From NCBI GenBank assembly GCA_018658685.1, contig JABHUT010000195.1, positions 1-16,318 on the forward strand: 16,318 nt of DNA, given 5' to 3'. The stretch comes from Alphaproteobacteria bacterium. GTDB lineage: Bacteria; Pseudomonadota; Alphaproteobacteria; MED-G09. Below the pieces are notes generated by a model. The model saw only the letters and a list, made by a program, of their open reading frames with translations. It had not been told where the DNA came from and did not search any database. Below, piece by piece: positions 8,503 through 15,085 of the stretch. The position numbers were made by a program, and so were the translations under genes. Position 1 is the stretch's first letter. Every line of letters begins with the position of its first letter.

Positions 8503-9585
8503 TTAAGATAAAAATCCTTGAATTTTAGCTGCTTCTTGTCTGACCTTTTCAGGACCACCAAGTATTTGTCGACTTAAACCTATTCTTTTAAACCAATAAT
8601 GCATACCTAAAAGATCGGTAAAACCCATTCCACCAAAGACTTGAGTTGAAACCCTTGCAACATCTTGTCCAATCTCGGACAAATGTGCTTTGGCATGACA
8701 AGATAAAAGGTCTGCTTCTTCATCAATATTATCTTGAGCATAAGCAGCATACCAAAGTAAAGATCGGCAAGGCTCAAGATCTGCAGCCATTTCAGCACAC
8801 ATGTGCTTAACAGCCTGAAAGGAGCCAATAACTCGATTAAATTGTTTTCGTTCAAGAGAGTATTCAACAGCCTTTTCAATCATATTTGAGCTAGCGCCTA
8901 ATATATCTGCTGCCAAAAGAACTCGGCCTACATTTATCGTTTTTTGAATAGCTTTTTCTCCACCAGGTATTATTTCAATATCTACTGAGTCAAATATAAT
9001 TTCAACAACAGGTCGAGTTGAATCTATAGTTGGAATTTCACAAATTGTAACTCCTGTATTTTCAGTATCTATAAGGATAAGTTCTTGGTCTACAGCCGTT
9101 ATAATAATCCTAGGATTTAATTCACCATCTATTGCAAAAATGCTCGTTCCTGAAACTTTTGAGTTATTTAACTCTAATCCAGTATTACTTCTTTTTCCAA
9201 CAGCCTCCGTAAGAGCAACGCATGCAGTTATTTCTCCAGATGCAATTAATGGAAGCCATTTTTCTGCTAAATTATTTCCTTTTTTGAATGCTAATGCTGT
9301 CGGAGCCATTACTGAGTTGCCGATCCAAGGTGTTGGCACAGCATACCTGCCAAATTCTTCAGCTATTAAAGAAGCCTCCAATATACCAAGACCGGAACCG
9401 CCATATTCCTCAGAGATTAGAATACCAGGGAGTCCCATTTCAACTACTATTTCTCTAATATTTTCACGTATACCCTCATCGCCCTTAGAATGATTTCTTA
9501 AAAGGTCTATATCAATATTTTCACTAAGCATTTTTTTTACGCTATCAGATAAAATTTCCTGCTCTTCAGATAAGGCAAATTCCAT
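8503..9585 (-). CDS. Acyl-CoA dehydrogenase subunit, beta-like partner
   Basis: A 360-residue protein of acyl-CoA dehydrogenase fold that seems to be half of a heteromeric enzyme. It keeps the FAD adenine/pyrophosphate side: ERKQFNRVIGSFQAVKH (245-261) and QVFGGMGFT (315-323). The usual flavin-ring loop TEPxxGSD is degraded to TEAVGKRSN (126-134), and the C-terminal EGT-type catalytic segment is GGPEKVRQ, with no glutamate at the usual base position. Its partner encoded just upstream has the opposite pattern. The ATG overlaps the upstream stop in a TAATG junction, and a GAAGGA ribosome site (9594-9599) lies inside the upstream gene, so translation should be coupled. Mycobacterial FadE pairs acting on steroid side chains are known alpha2beta2 examples; the substrate here is unknown. 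Confidence 0.9.
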   Translation of the reverse strand: MEFALSEEQEILSDSVKKMLSENIDIDLLRNHSKGDEGIRENIREIVVEMGLPGILISEEYGGSGLGILEASLIAEEFGRYAVPTPWIGNSVMAPTALAFKKGNNLAEKWLPLIASGEITACVALTEAVGKRSNTGLELNNSKVSGTSIFAIDGELNPRIIITAVDQELILIDTENTGVTICEIPTIDSTRPVVEIIFDSVDIEIIPGGEKAIQKTINVGRVLLAADILGASSNMIEKAVEYSLERKQFNRVIGSFQAVKHMCAEMAADLEPCRSLLWYAAYAQDNIDEEADLLSCHAKAHLSEIGQDVARVSTQVFGGMGFTDLLGMHYWFKRIGLSRQILGGPEKVRQEAAKIQGFLS

Positions 9586-10787
9586 TATTTTTTTCCTTCA
9601 AGGATAGGCTTTGGCTCTCTAGGCATTCCTAATCCAGATTCACTAATAATATTTTTTTGAATTTGAGCTGTTCCACCACCAATTATAAGACCGAGGTCAA
9701 ACATAAACTTCCATTGCCATTTTCCTGAGCCATGATCGTGATTGCTTTTTCCGTATATTGTTCCAAGTTCACCAAGTAAATCAATTGCAAATCCGGCAAG
9801 ATCATGATTGAGCTGGCACCCATTTAACTTAACTATAAGCTTTGCCATTTTAGCATCTGATTTTTTATGAGAAGCTGTTAATAGTCTTAAGCTATTAAAT
9901 GACATACTTAATACTCTAGCCTGAAGCTTCATAAGACGGTCTAAATAAACAGGATTATCAATAAGTTTTTCCCCATTGAATGTTTCTTCCTGCATTAAAT
10001 CTATAATTTCTTTTAATCTTGTTGCAGATTGATTAGGATCACCAAGCATTCCTCTTTCATGAGTTAAGGTAGCATTAGCAACATACCAGCCCTCACCCCT
10101 TTTTCCAACAATTTGTGACTTAGGAACTCTGACATCAGTAAAAAACACTTCATTAAATTCTGCATGACCAGTCATTGTCATTAATGGCCTAACTTCAATA
10201 CCAGGAGTTTTCATATCAATTAAAAGGTATGAAATACCTTTATGTTTTGGCGCATCAGGCTCGGTTCTTACAAGACAAAACATCATATCTGACATTTGAG
10301 CTCCCGATGTCCATATTTTTTGACCATTAACTACAAAATCATCCCCATCATCAACAGCCTTAGTTTGTAAAGATGCTAAATCAGATCCCGACCCAGGTTC
10401 AGAATAACCCTGACACCATATAACTTCTCCACTGATAGTTTTGGAGATCCAAGATTTCTTTTGTTCGTCAGTCCCTAGCTCCAAAAGAGTAGGAACAAGC
10501 ATTGAAATACCTTGATTAGCCATTCCTAAAGGGATACTTGATTGACTAAACTCTTCAGCAATAATTCTTGATTTTAAAACATCTGAATCTGCTCCAAAAC
10601 CTCCATATTCTTGGGGTATGGTTCTAGCAGCATAACCCTTATCAATTAATTTTTTTTGCCACTCAAGCTCTTGCTTACTAGGCCTAACAGGTGTTCTTGC
10701 CTTGCCAGCCATATGGATATTTTCACTAAGGAAGTTTGTTACTTCTTTTCTAAAAGACACATATTCAGGTCCTGCATTTAAATCCAT
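9585..10787 (-). CDS. Acyl-CoA dehydrogenase subunit, catalytic alpha-like partner
   Basis: A 400-residue acyl-CoA dehydrogenase that would make an alpha,beta-double bond in an acyl-CoA using FAD and electron-transfer flavoprotein. It has the flavin-binding loop GYSEPGSGSDLASL (127-140) and QKIWTSGAQ (156-164), and ends with GGGTAQIQKNIISE and GLGMPREP. The late catalytic Glu of medium-chain enzymes is Gly here; Glu244 in LTHERGML sits where isovaleryl-CoA dehydrogenase carries its base and is the likely catalyst. The RKQFGxPIxxFQ motif is absent, replaced by NPVYLDRLMKLQARV, and the partner supplies it. First gene of the six-gene minus-strand run, with an AGAGG ribosome site 8 bp before the ATG and a good promoter at 10826-10853. 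Likely cytoplasmic; fatty, steroid-like or other branched acyl-CoA substrates are all possible. Confidence 0.93.
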   Translation of the reverse strand: MDLNAGPEYVSFRKEVTNFLSENIHMAGKARTPVRPSKQELEWQKKLIDKGYAARTIPQEYGGFGADSDVLKSRIIAEEFSQSSIPLGMANQGISMLVPTLLELGTDEQKKSWISKTISGEVIWCQGYSEPGSGSDLASLQTKAVDDGDDFVVNGQKIWTSGAQMSDMMFCLVRTEPDAPKHKGISYLLIDMKTPGIEVRPLMTMTGHAEFNEVFFTDVRVPKSQIVGKRGEGWYVANATLTHERGMLGDPNQSATRLKEIIDLMQEETFNGEKLIDNPVYLDRLMKLQARVLSMSFNSLRLLTASHKKSDAKMAKLIVKLNGCQLNHDLAGFAIDLLGELGTIYGKSNHDHGSGKWQWKFMFDLGLIIGGGTAQIQKNIISESGLGMPREPKPILEGKK

Positions 10788-10825
10788 TTATTTGGCCTCT
10801 TGAATTTATTCTTATTAATAAGTTA

Positions 10826-10853
10826 ATTATAGACCAGAAAATATACTACTCAA
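10826..10853 (-). promoter_or_regulatory. Sigma70-like promoter of the six-gene minus-strand operon
   Basis: Read on the minus strand, TTGAGT (10853-10848) and a perfect TATAAT (10831-10826) are separated by 16 bp. Transcription would start near 10819, giving a leader of roughly 30 bases before the ATG at 10787. It is the only good promoter seen ahead of the run of six genes, in which no internal gap exceeds 20 bp. Confidence 0.6.
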
Positions 10854-10941
10854 GTCATAAGATAATGAATTAAACGAAGCTAAAATATCGCACCTAAAAT
10901 TGAATATTTGATTTTACAAAGTCATTAAAGGTAGATAAAAA

Positions 10942-10953
10942 GTCATTAATGAC
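10942..10953. promoter_or_regulatory. Putative operator: 12-bp palindrome plus upstream half-site
   Basis: GTCATTAATGAC is a perfect palindrome at 10942-10953. The same AAGTCATTAA half-site recurs exactly 21 bp upstream (10919-10928), two helical turns, so both copies face the same side of the DNA. It lies between the two divergent promoters. No regulator gene is in the window, so the binding protein is unknown. Confidence 0.4.
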
Positions 10954-10980
10954 AAAAATAAATATCGTGATTTAATCTTA

Positions 10981-11010
10981 TTGCTACGATTTAAAATAAA
11001 AAGCTAAAAT
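10981..11010 (+). promoter_or_regulatory. Likely promoter of the peroxidase / copper chaperone pair
   Basis: TTGCTA (10981-10986) and TAAAAT (11005-11010) are spaced by 18 bp and match the sigma70 consensus at four and five of six positions. The start would be near 11017, about 40 bases before the ATG at 11058. The composition is very AT-rich, so chance matches are easy. Confidence 0.4.
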
Positions 11011-11057
11011 GGAAAAAAATAATTCCAAGGATTTCAATAAACTTAATAGGTAAGTAG

Positions 11058-11615
11058 ATGAAAAAATTATTATTAACACTTTTAATGTTCTTAGGCTTTA
11101 ATCAAGGTAACACTCTCGCTGCAACCTACCCTGATGGAACAAGTGCATTTTCTTTCAGTTTTGAATCAATAGATGGAAGCCAAATGGATTTATCTCAATA
11201 TAAGGGGAAAGCTCTCTTAGTTGTAAATACAGCATCATTATGTGGATTTACTGGTCAATATGAAGGCTTACAAAGTTTGTGGGAAGAATATAAAGATAAG
11301 GGTTTAGTTGTTATTGGTGTTCCATCTAATAACTTTAAAGGCCAAGAGCCAGGAAGTGATGGTGAAATCAAAGAGTTCTGTGAAACAACATTTGGTATTG
11401 ATTTTCCTATGACATCTAAAGTTAATGTTACTGGTAAGGATGTTCATCCATTTTATGTTTGGGCGAATTCTCAATCTGGACAGGAACCAAAGTGGAATTT
11501 TTATAAATATTTAATCGCACCTGATGGATCTTACAAAAATATATACTCTATGATGACAAAACCAAATGCTGGAAAAATTATCAAAGCAATAGAAAGTATT
11601 CTTCCGGTTAATTAA
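11058..11615 (+). CDS. Exported glutathione peroxidase family protein
   Basis: A thiol peroxidase of the glutathione peroxidase family that reduces hydrogen peroxide or lipid hydroperoxides. Residues 1-21 form a signal peptide ending LAA, so the enzyme should act in the periplasm; many bacterial relatives such as BtuE lack one. The catalytic set is visible: Cys62 in NTASLCGFT, Gln96 in KGQEPGS, Trp146 and Asn147 in KWNFYKYL. The active site is cysteine, not selenocysteine. Cys108 in EFCETTFGIDFP could be the resolving cysteine of a thioredoxin-type cycle. The 185 residues are the normal length plus the signal. AGG at 11048-11050 is the ribosome site. The copper chaperone gene begins one base after the stop, so the two form one transcript. 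Confidence 0.94.
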   Translation: MKKLLLTLLMFLGFNQGNTLAATYPDGTSAFSFSFESIDGSQMDLSQYKGKALLVVNTASLCGFTGQYEGLQSLWEEYKDKGLVVIGVPSNNFKGQEPGSDGEIKEFCETTFGIDFPMTSKVNVTGKDVHPFYVWANSQSGQEPKWNFYKYLIAPDGSYKNIYSMMTKPNAGKIIKAIESILPVN

Positions 11616-11616
11616 A

Positions 11617-12048
11617 ATGAAGAGGTTAATTTTTCTTTTTACCTTCTTCTTATTTATTTCCTCGCAAAATGTAAGTGCTCATATAGAGGTTAGTAATTCT
11701 TGGGCTAGGTTAGTTCCAAATGGAATGGGAGCTTTATACTTCGATATTCAAAACTCTCATTCTGAATCTGATATTCTAATTCGCGCTTCATCTCCAAACG
11801 CTAAATCTGTCATGCTTCATGAAACACAAAGAAAAGATAATATTACCTCCATGAAACACCTTATGATGGGCATTAAAATTCCTGAAAATAAAAACTTATC
11901 TCTAAAGCCTGGTAGCTTTCATATTATGCTTTCAGGATTAGATAAAGGATTGAAATTAGGTGATAAAATTGAGGTATTGCTTGAGTTTAAGAATAATGAG
12001 AATATCACTCTATACCCAACCCTTAAAATTAAACCGCCAAAACTTTAG
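11617..12048 (+). CDS. PCu(A)C-family periplasmic copper chaperone
   Basis: A 143-residue periplasmic Cu(I) chaperone of the PCu(A)C (DUF461) family, which passes copper to the CuA site of cytochrome c oxidase, often together with Sco proteins. A signal peptide ends after NVSA (about residue 21). The copper ligands are His68, Met79, His102 and Met104, in MLHET ... SMKHLMMG ... SFHIML. The spacing is ten residues from His68 to Met79 and 22 from Met79 to His102, one more than in the classical motif. It starts one base after the peroxidase stop, with the ribosome site inside that gene. No Sco or oxidase genes are in the window. A bidirectional terminator follows. Confidence 0.94.
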   Translation: MKRLIFLFTFFLFISSQNVSAHIEVSNSWARLVPNGMGALYFDIQNSHSESDILIRASSPNAKSVMLHETQRKDNITSMKHLMMGIKIPENKNLSLKPGSFHIMLSGLDKGLKLGDKIEVLLEFKNNENITLYPTLKIKPPKL

Positions 12049-12055
12049 GCAATAA

Positions 12056-12081
12056 AAAAGGCTGTATAAATACAGCCTTTT
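12056..12081. terminator. Bidirectional intrinsic terminator between convergent genes
   Basis: A perfect inverted repeat, AAAAGGCTGTA / TACAGCCTTTT, with a four-base TAAA loop. It has A-tracts on the left and T-tracts on the right, so it can end both the copper chaperone transcript and the aldehyde dehydrogenase transcript, whose stops lie 8 and 22 bp away. Confidence 0.9.
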
Positions 12082-12102
12082 AAATATATCTTATTCTATT
12101 AA

Positions 12103-13536
12103 TTATTGAGCAACGTTATAACCTAAAATAGCTTTTATTTCTAAAAACTCTTCAAAACCTAACTCACCCCATTCTCTTCCATTTCCTGATTTTTTATATC
12201 CGCCAAATGGAGCTGTAAAATCGGGCCCCGCTCCATTAACGTGAACATTTCCTGAACGAATTTTTTCAGCAAATTTTTGAGCTTTCTCTTGGCTACCAGA
12301 AACATATCCAGATAATCCATACTCAGTATCATTAGCTATAGAGAGGGCGTCATCCTCGTCTTTATAAGGCAGAATTGAAAGTACAGGCCCAAAAATTTCT
12401 TCCCTCGCAATGGTCATATCATTACTAACATCAGAGAAAACAGTAGGTTTAACAAAATAGCCAGCATTTAAACCTTCAGGTTTGCCTGGGCCTCCTGCTA
12501 CAAGTGTTGCGCCTTCCTCTATACCCTTTTCAATAAGTCCTTGAATTTTATTAAATTGAACTTCGCTTACAACAGGACCCATTCCGCCCGGAGCAACATC
12601 TATAGGGTTTCCAACGACAGTTGCTTCAGCAGTTGCCTTTGCTATTGCAACAGCTTCTTCTTGTCTATCAGCAGGAACAAGCATTCTTGTTGGCGCATTA
12701 CATGATTGACCAGAATTGGTGAAAACACTCCCTACACCCCCAGCCACTGATTTGTTAAAGTCAGCGTCATCAAGAATAATATTTGCTGATTTACCACCCA
12801 GCTCTTGAGCTACTCTTTTTACGCTATCAGCTGATGCTTTAGCTACAGCAATTCCTGCTCTTGTAGATCCAGTGAAAGACATCATATCTATATCTGGATG
12901 TGAAGACATTGCTTCACCAACATTCATTCCATCACCATTCACTAAATTAAAGACACCTGCAGGTACTCCTGCTTCATCAAGAACTTCAGCAAATAAAATA
13001 GCATTTAAAGGGGATACCTCTGAAGGTTTTAAAATCATGGTGCAGCCCGCTGCTAATGCAGGAGCAACTTTACATGCGATTTGATTAATAGGCCAATTCC
13101 AAGGAGTGATGAGACCGCAAACACCGACTGGCTCCTTGCGAAGTCTTGTTGTTCCTTTATCTTCTACGAAATCATAATTTTTGAGAATTTCCATAAATGT
13201 TGCAAAATGACCAGCTCCAGTTGCAGCTTGCGCTGCTTTTGAAAGCCATAAAGGAGCACCCATTTCTGATGATATAGTTTCAGCAATCTCGTCATATCTT
13301 GACTGATATACTTCAAGAATTTTTCCCATAAGGGCTAATCTTTCTTCTTTAGATGTTTGAGAAAAACTATCAAAAGCATTTTTTGCAGCCGCAACTGCTT
13401 TATTAACATCCTCGCTATTCCCCATTGCAATTTTAGCAATAGATTCCTCTGTAGCAGGATTAATAACATCAAGGTGTTGAGGGTTAACAGGATCTACCCA
13501 CTCACCATTAATATAAAACTGAACGCATTCTTTCAT
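12103..13536 (-). CDS. NAD(P)-dependent aldehyde dehydrogenase
   Basis: A 477-residue aldehyde dehydrogenase, full length, oxidising an aldehyde to a carboxylic acid with NAD(P). Catalytic residues are Asn148 in TPWNWP, Lys170 in ILKPSE, Glu245 in ELGGKS and the nucleophile Cys279 in SGQSCNAP; the nucleotide-binding FTGSTRAG is at 221-228. No signal peptide, so cytoplasmic. A strong GGAGGA ribosome site (13544-13549) precedes the ATG. It is a single gene, divergent from the carotenoid oxygenase across 130 bp and ended by the hairpin at 12056-12081. The pairing suggests that it handles the aldehydes made by the oxygenase, as vanillin-type dehydrogenases do beside lignostilbene or isoeugenol oxygenases; that substrate link is inference. 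Confidence 0.93.
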   Translation of the reverse strand: MKECVQFYINGEWVDPVNPQHLDVINPATEESIAKIAMGNSEDVNKAVAAAKNAFDSFSQTSKEERLALMGKILEVYQSRYDEIAETISSEMGAPLWLSKAAQAATGAGHFATFMEILKNYDFVEDKGTTRLRKEPVGVCGLITPWNWPINQIACKVAPALAAGCTMILKPSEVSPLNAILFAEVLDEAGVPAGVFNLVNGDGMNVGEAMSSHPDIDMMSFTGSTRAGIAVAKASADSVKRVAQELGGKSANIILDDADFNKSVAGGVGSVFTNSGQSCNAPTRMLVPADRQEEAVAIAKATAEATVVGNPIDVAPGGMGPVVSEVQFNKIQGLIEKGIEEGATLVAGGPGKPEGLNAGYFVKPTVFSDVSNDMTIAREEIFGPVLSILPYKDEDDALSIANDTEYGLSGYVSGSQEKAQKFAEKIRSGNVHVNGAGPDFTAPFGGYKKSGNGREWGELGFEEFLEIKAILGYNVAQ

Positions 13537-13580
13537 TTAATTGTCCTCCAATTGAAAATATAATTTATTACAACACAGCA

Positions 13581-13586
13581 ATTATA
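13581..13586 (-). promoter_or_regulatory. Possible -10 box of the aldehyde dehydrogenase gene
   Basis: Read on the minus strand this is a perfect TATAAT, about 45 bp before the ATG. The best -35-like hexamer, TTTACA (13612-13607), lies 20 bp upstream inside the palindrome at 13600-13613. That is longer than ideal, so the promoter may be weak or need an activator. Confidence 0.35.
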
Positions 13587-13599
13587 AACCAACAATACC

Positions 13600-13613
13600 T
13601 TTTACATGTAAAA
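13600..13613. promoter_or_regulatory. Putative shared operator, perfect 14-bp palindrome
   Basis: TTTTACATGTAAAA is a perfect palindrome. It covers the whole -35 box of the oxygenase promoter (13601-13606) and the only -35-like hexamer for the divergent aldehyde dehydrogenase. A protein bound here could repress or switch both genes. No regulator gene is in the window. Confidence 0.5.
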
Positions 13614-13629
13614 AATAAATTATTATAAT
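13601..13629 (+). promoter_or_regulatory. Strong sigma70-like promoter of the carotenoid oxygenase operon
   Basis: TTTACA (13601-13606, five of six consensus) and a perfect TATAAT (13624-13629) are separated by the ideal 17 bp. Transcription would start near 13636. The -10 box overlaps the upstream in-frame ATG at 13628, so that ATG would not be in the message. Confidence 0.7.
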
Positions 13630-13655
13630 GAAAATATTAAATAATAAAAAATTAC

Positions 13656-13659
13656 GGAG
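13656..13659 (+). promoter_or_regulatory. Ribosome site that sets the oxygenase start at 13667
   Basis: GGAG lies 7 bp before the ATG at 13667. The alternative in-frame ATG at 13628 has no such site and lies in the promoter -10 box, so 13667 is taken as the start. Confidence 0.8.
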
Positions 13660-13666
13660 AATAAAA

Positions 13667-15076
13667 ATGGCCAAACCATATCCAAAAGAAGATCACCTTA
13701 TAGGAAACTTTGCACCATTAAGAATGGAAAACAATATTGGAGACTTAATTGTTGAAGGAAGTATTCCTTCAGAAATAAACGGTACTTATTATAGAAACGG
13801 TCCTGATCCAAAATTCCCTCCAAGAGGAGGCAAGTCGCATTGGTTTGGTGGAGACGGAATGGTTCATGCATTTCATATAAATGACGGAAAAATTTCATAC
13901 CTCAATCGCTGGATGAGAACTGTAAAGTGGACAAAAGAAGAGGAAGCCGGGGAAGCTTTATTCCCAAGTGGAATGGATCCAACAGATACAGATCCCTCAG
14001 TTCAGGGTCTTGAGACTGATGGATTAGCAAATACTTCAATTGTTTCACATGCAGGAAAACTTCTAGCTCTTGAAGAAGCTCACGCTCCTTTTGAGTTTAA
14101 TCCTGATACCTTAGAGTCTATTGGATCACATACATTTAATGGAAAATTACAAGGCCCAGTTACAGCACATCCAAAAGTTGATCCAAAAACTGGTGAGCTA
14201 TTATTTTTTGGTTATATGGCTGATGGTTTTTTTAGTGATACAATAAGATTTACAGCTGTCTCTAAAGAAGGGAAAATTACAAAATCTGAACTTATTAAAG
14301 CTCCATTCCCTTCAATGGTTCATGATTTTTATGCGACTGAAAATTATATTATAATACCCGTTTTCCCTTTAACAGGGGATTTTGAAAGAGTTATCAATGG
14401 TGGTCCTGCATTCGCTTGGGAGCCTGAAAAAGGTACTCATATATGTATTTTGCCAAGAAACGGGAAAGCAGAAGATGCTGTGTGGATAGAATCTGATCCT
14501 TCATTTGTTTTTCACTATATGAATGCATATGAGGAAAATGGCTCCATAGTTAGTGATTGTATGGAATTTGGTCTACCACCATTATTTCCTCATGCTGATG
14601 GTACAATGCCGAAACAATCTGGTGTAGAAGCAAAACATGTACGATGGGAGATTGACTTAAATAAATCAAAATTATCTAAAACCTCCTTAGATACAATTAC
14701 TGGAGAATTTCCTCGGTTTGATGAAAGATTTGCATTACAAAAATATTCGAATGGATATTATGCTGGTAATATTGGCAAGCACCCTAAAGGAATGTCACTA
14801 AATTCCGTTATTCACTATGATTACCAAAAAAGTGAGAGAAAATCATACACAACTGCAGAAGGCGGAGCTGTAGGTGAGCCTGTTTTTGCACCTAAATCAA
14901 AAGACAGTAAGGACGGAGAGGGATGGCTAATTACGACCGAGTATAATGCTGCAGAAAATAGATCGAATTTAATTATTTTAGATGCTAAGCATGTAGACGA
15001 TGGTCCTGTCGCGACGGCCCAATTACCTCATAGAATTCCTTATGGTTTTCACGGGTGGTATGAAAATCGAGCATAA
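13667..15076 (+). CDS. Carotenoid cleavage oxygenase family non-heme iron enzyme
   Basis: A 469-residue member of the carotenoid cleavage oxygenase / RPE65 / lignostilbene dioxygenase family: seven-bladed beta-propeller enzymes that use Fe(II) and oxygen to split an alkene into two carbonyl products. All four iron-binding histidines are visible: His168 in TAHPKVDP, His219 in SMVHDFY, His283 in FVFHYMNA and His462 in PYGFHGWY. Second-shell glutamates are likely Glu347 in GEFPRF and Glu404 in GEPVFAP. NGTYYRNGPDP and HWFGGDGMVHAF near the N-terminus are typical of the family. No signal peptide, so cytoplasmic. The substrate could be a carotenoid, an apocarotenoid or a lignin-derived stilbene/phenylpropenoid; the sequence alone does not decide. 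The receptor gene starts 9 bp downstream. A 13-codon extension to 13628 is rejected because it lies in the promoter. Confidence 0.93.
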   Translation: MAKPYPKEDHLIGNFAPLRMENNIGDLIVEGSIPSEINGTYYRNGPDPKFPPRGGKSHWFGGDGMVHAFHINDGKISYLNRWMRTVKWTKEEEAGEALFPSGMDPTDTDPSVQGLETDGLANTSIVSHAGKLLALEEAHAPFEFNPDTLESIGSHTFNGKLQGPVTAHPKVDPKTGELLFFGYMADGFFSDTIRFTAVSKEGKITKSELIKAPFPSMVHDFYATENYIIIPVFPLTGDFERVINGGPAFAWEPEKGTHICILPRNGKAEDAVWIESDPSFVFHYMNAYEENGSIVSDCMEFGLPPLFPHADGTMPKQSGVEAKHVRWEIDLNKSKLSKTSLDTITGEFPRFDERFALQKYSNGYYAGNIGKHPKGMSLNSVIHYDYQKSERKSYTTAEGGAVGEPVFAPKSKDSKDGEGWLITTEYNAAENRSNLIILDAKHVDDGPVATAQLPHRIPYGFHGWYENRA

Positions 15077-15079
15077 GGA
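15075..15079 (+). promoter_or_regulatory. Ribosome site for the GTG-started receptor gene
   Basis: AAGGA overlaps the oxygenase TAA stop and lies 6 bp before the GTG at 15086. It supports the GTG start and coupled translation of oxygenase and receptor. Confidence 0.75.
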
Positions 15080-15085
15080 CCTTTT

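Larger units (their letters stand above)
10788..11057. other. Divergent intergenic region between the dehydrogenase operon and the peroxidase gene
   Basis: This 270-bp AT-rich region holds one promoter facing each way and three copies of AAGTCATWA (10852-10860, 10919-10928, 10940-10949), one of them within a perfect palindrome. No small open reading frame with a ribosome site and no RNA gene was recognised. Confidence 0.6.

Noticed and set aside
8349..8561. Small frame across the junction of the second dehydrogenase and DUF3604 genes
   Set aside because: It overlaps the ends of both confident genes, and the only good ribosome site there (8491-8497) serves the DUF3604 ATG.
9140..9493. Plus-strand frame of 117 codons inside the second dehydrogenase gene
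   Set aside because: Antisense to conserved acyl-CoA dehydrogenase sequence, with no domain and no evident ribosome site.
13628..13666. Upstream ATG giving the carotenoid oxygenase 13 extra residues
   Set aside because: This ATG overlaps the perfect TATAAT at 13624-13629 and has no ribosome site, while the ATG at 13667 has GGAG 7 bp upstream; the extra residues are lysine/asparagine-rich and not family-like.
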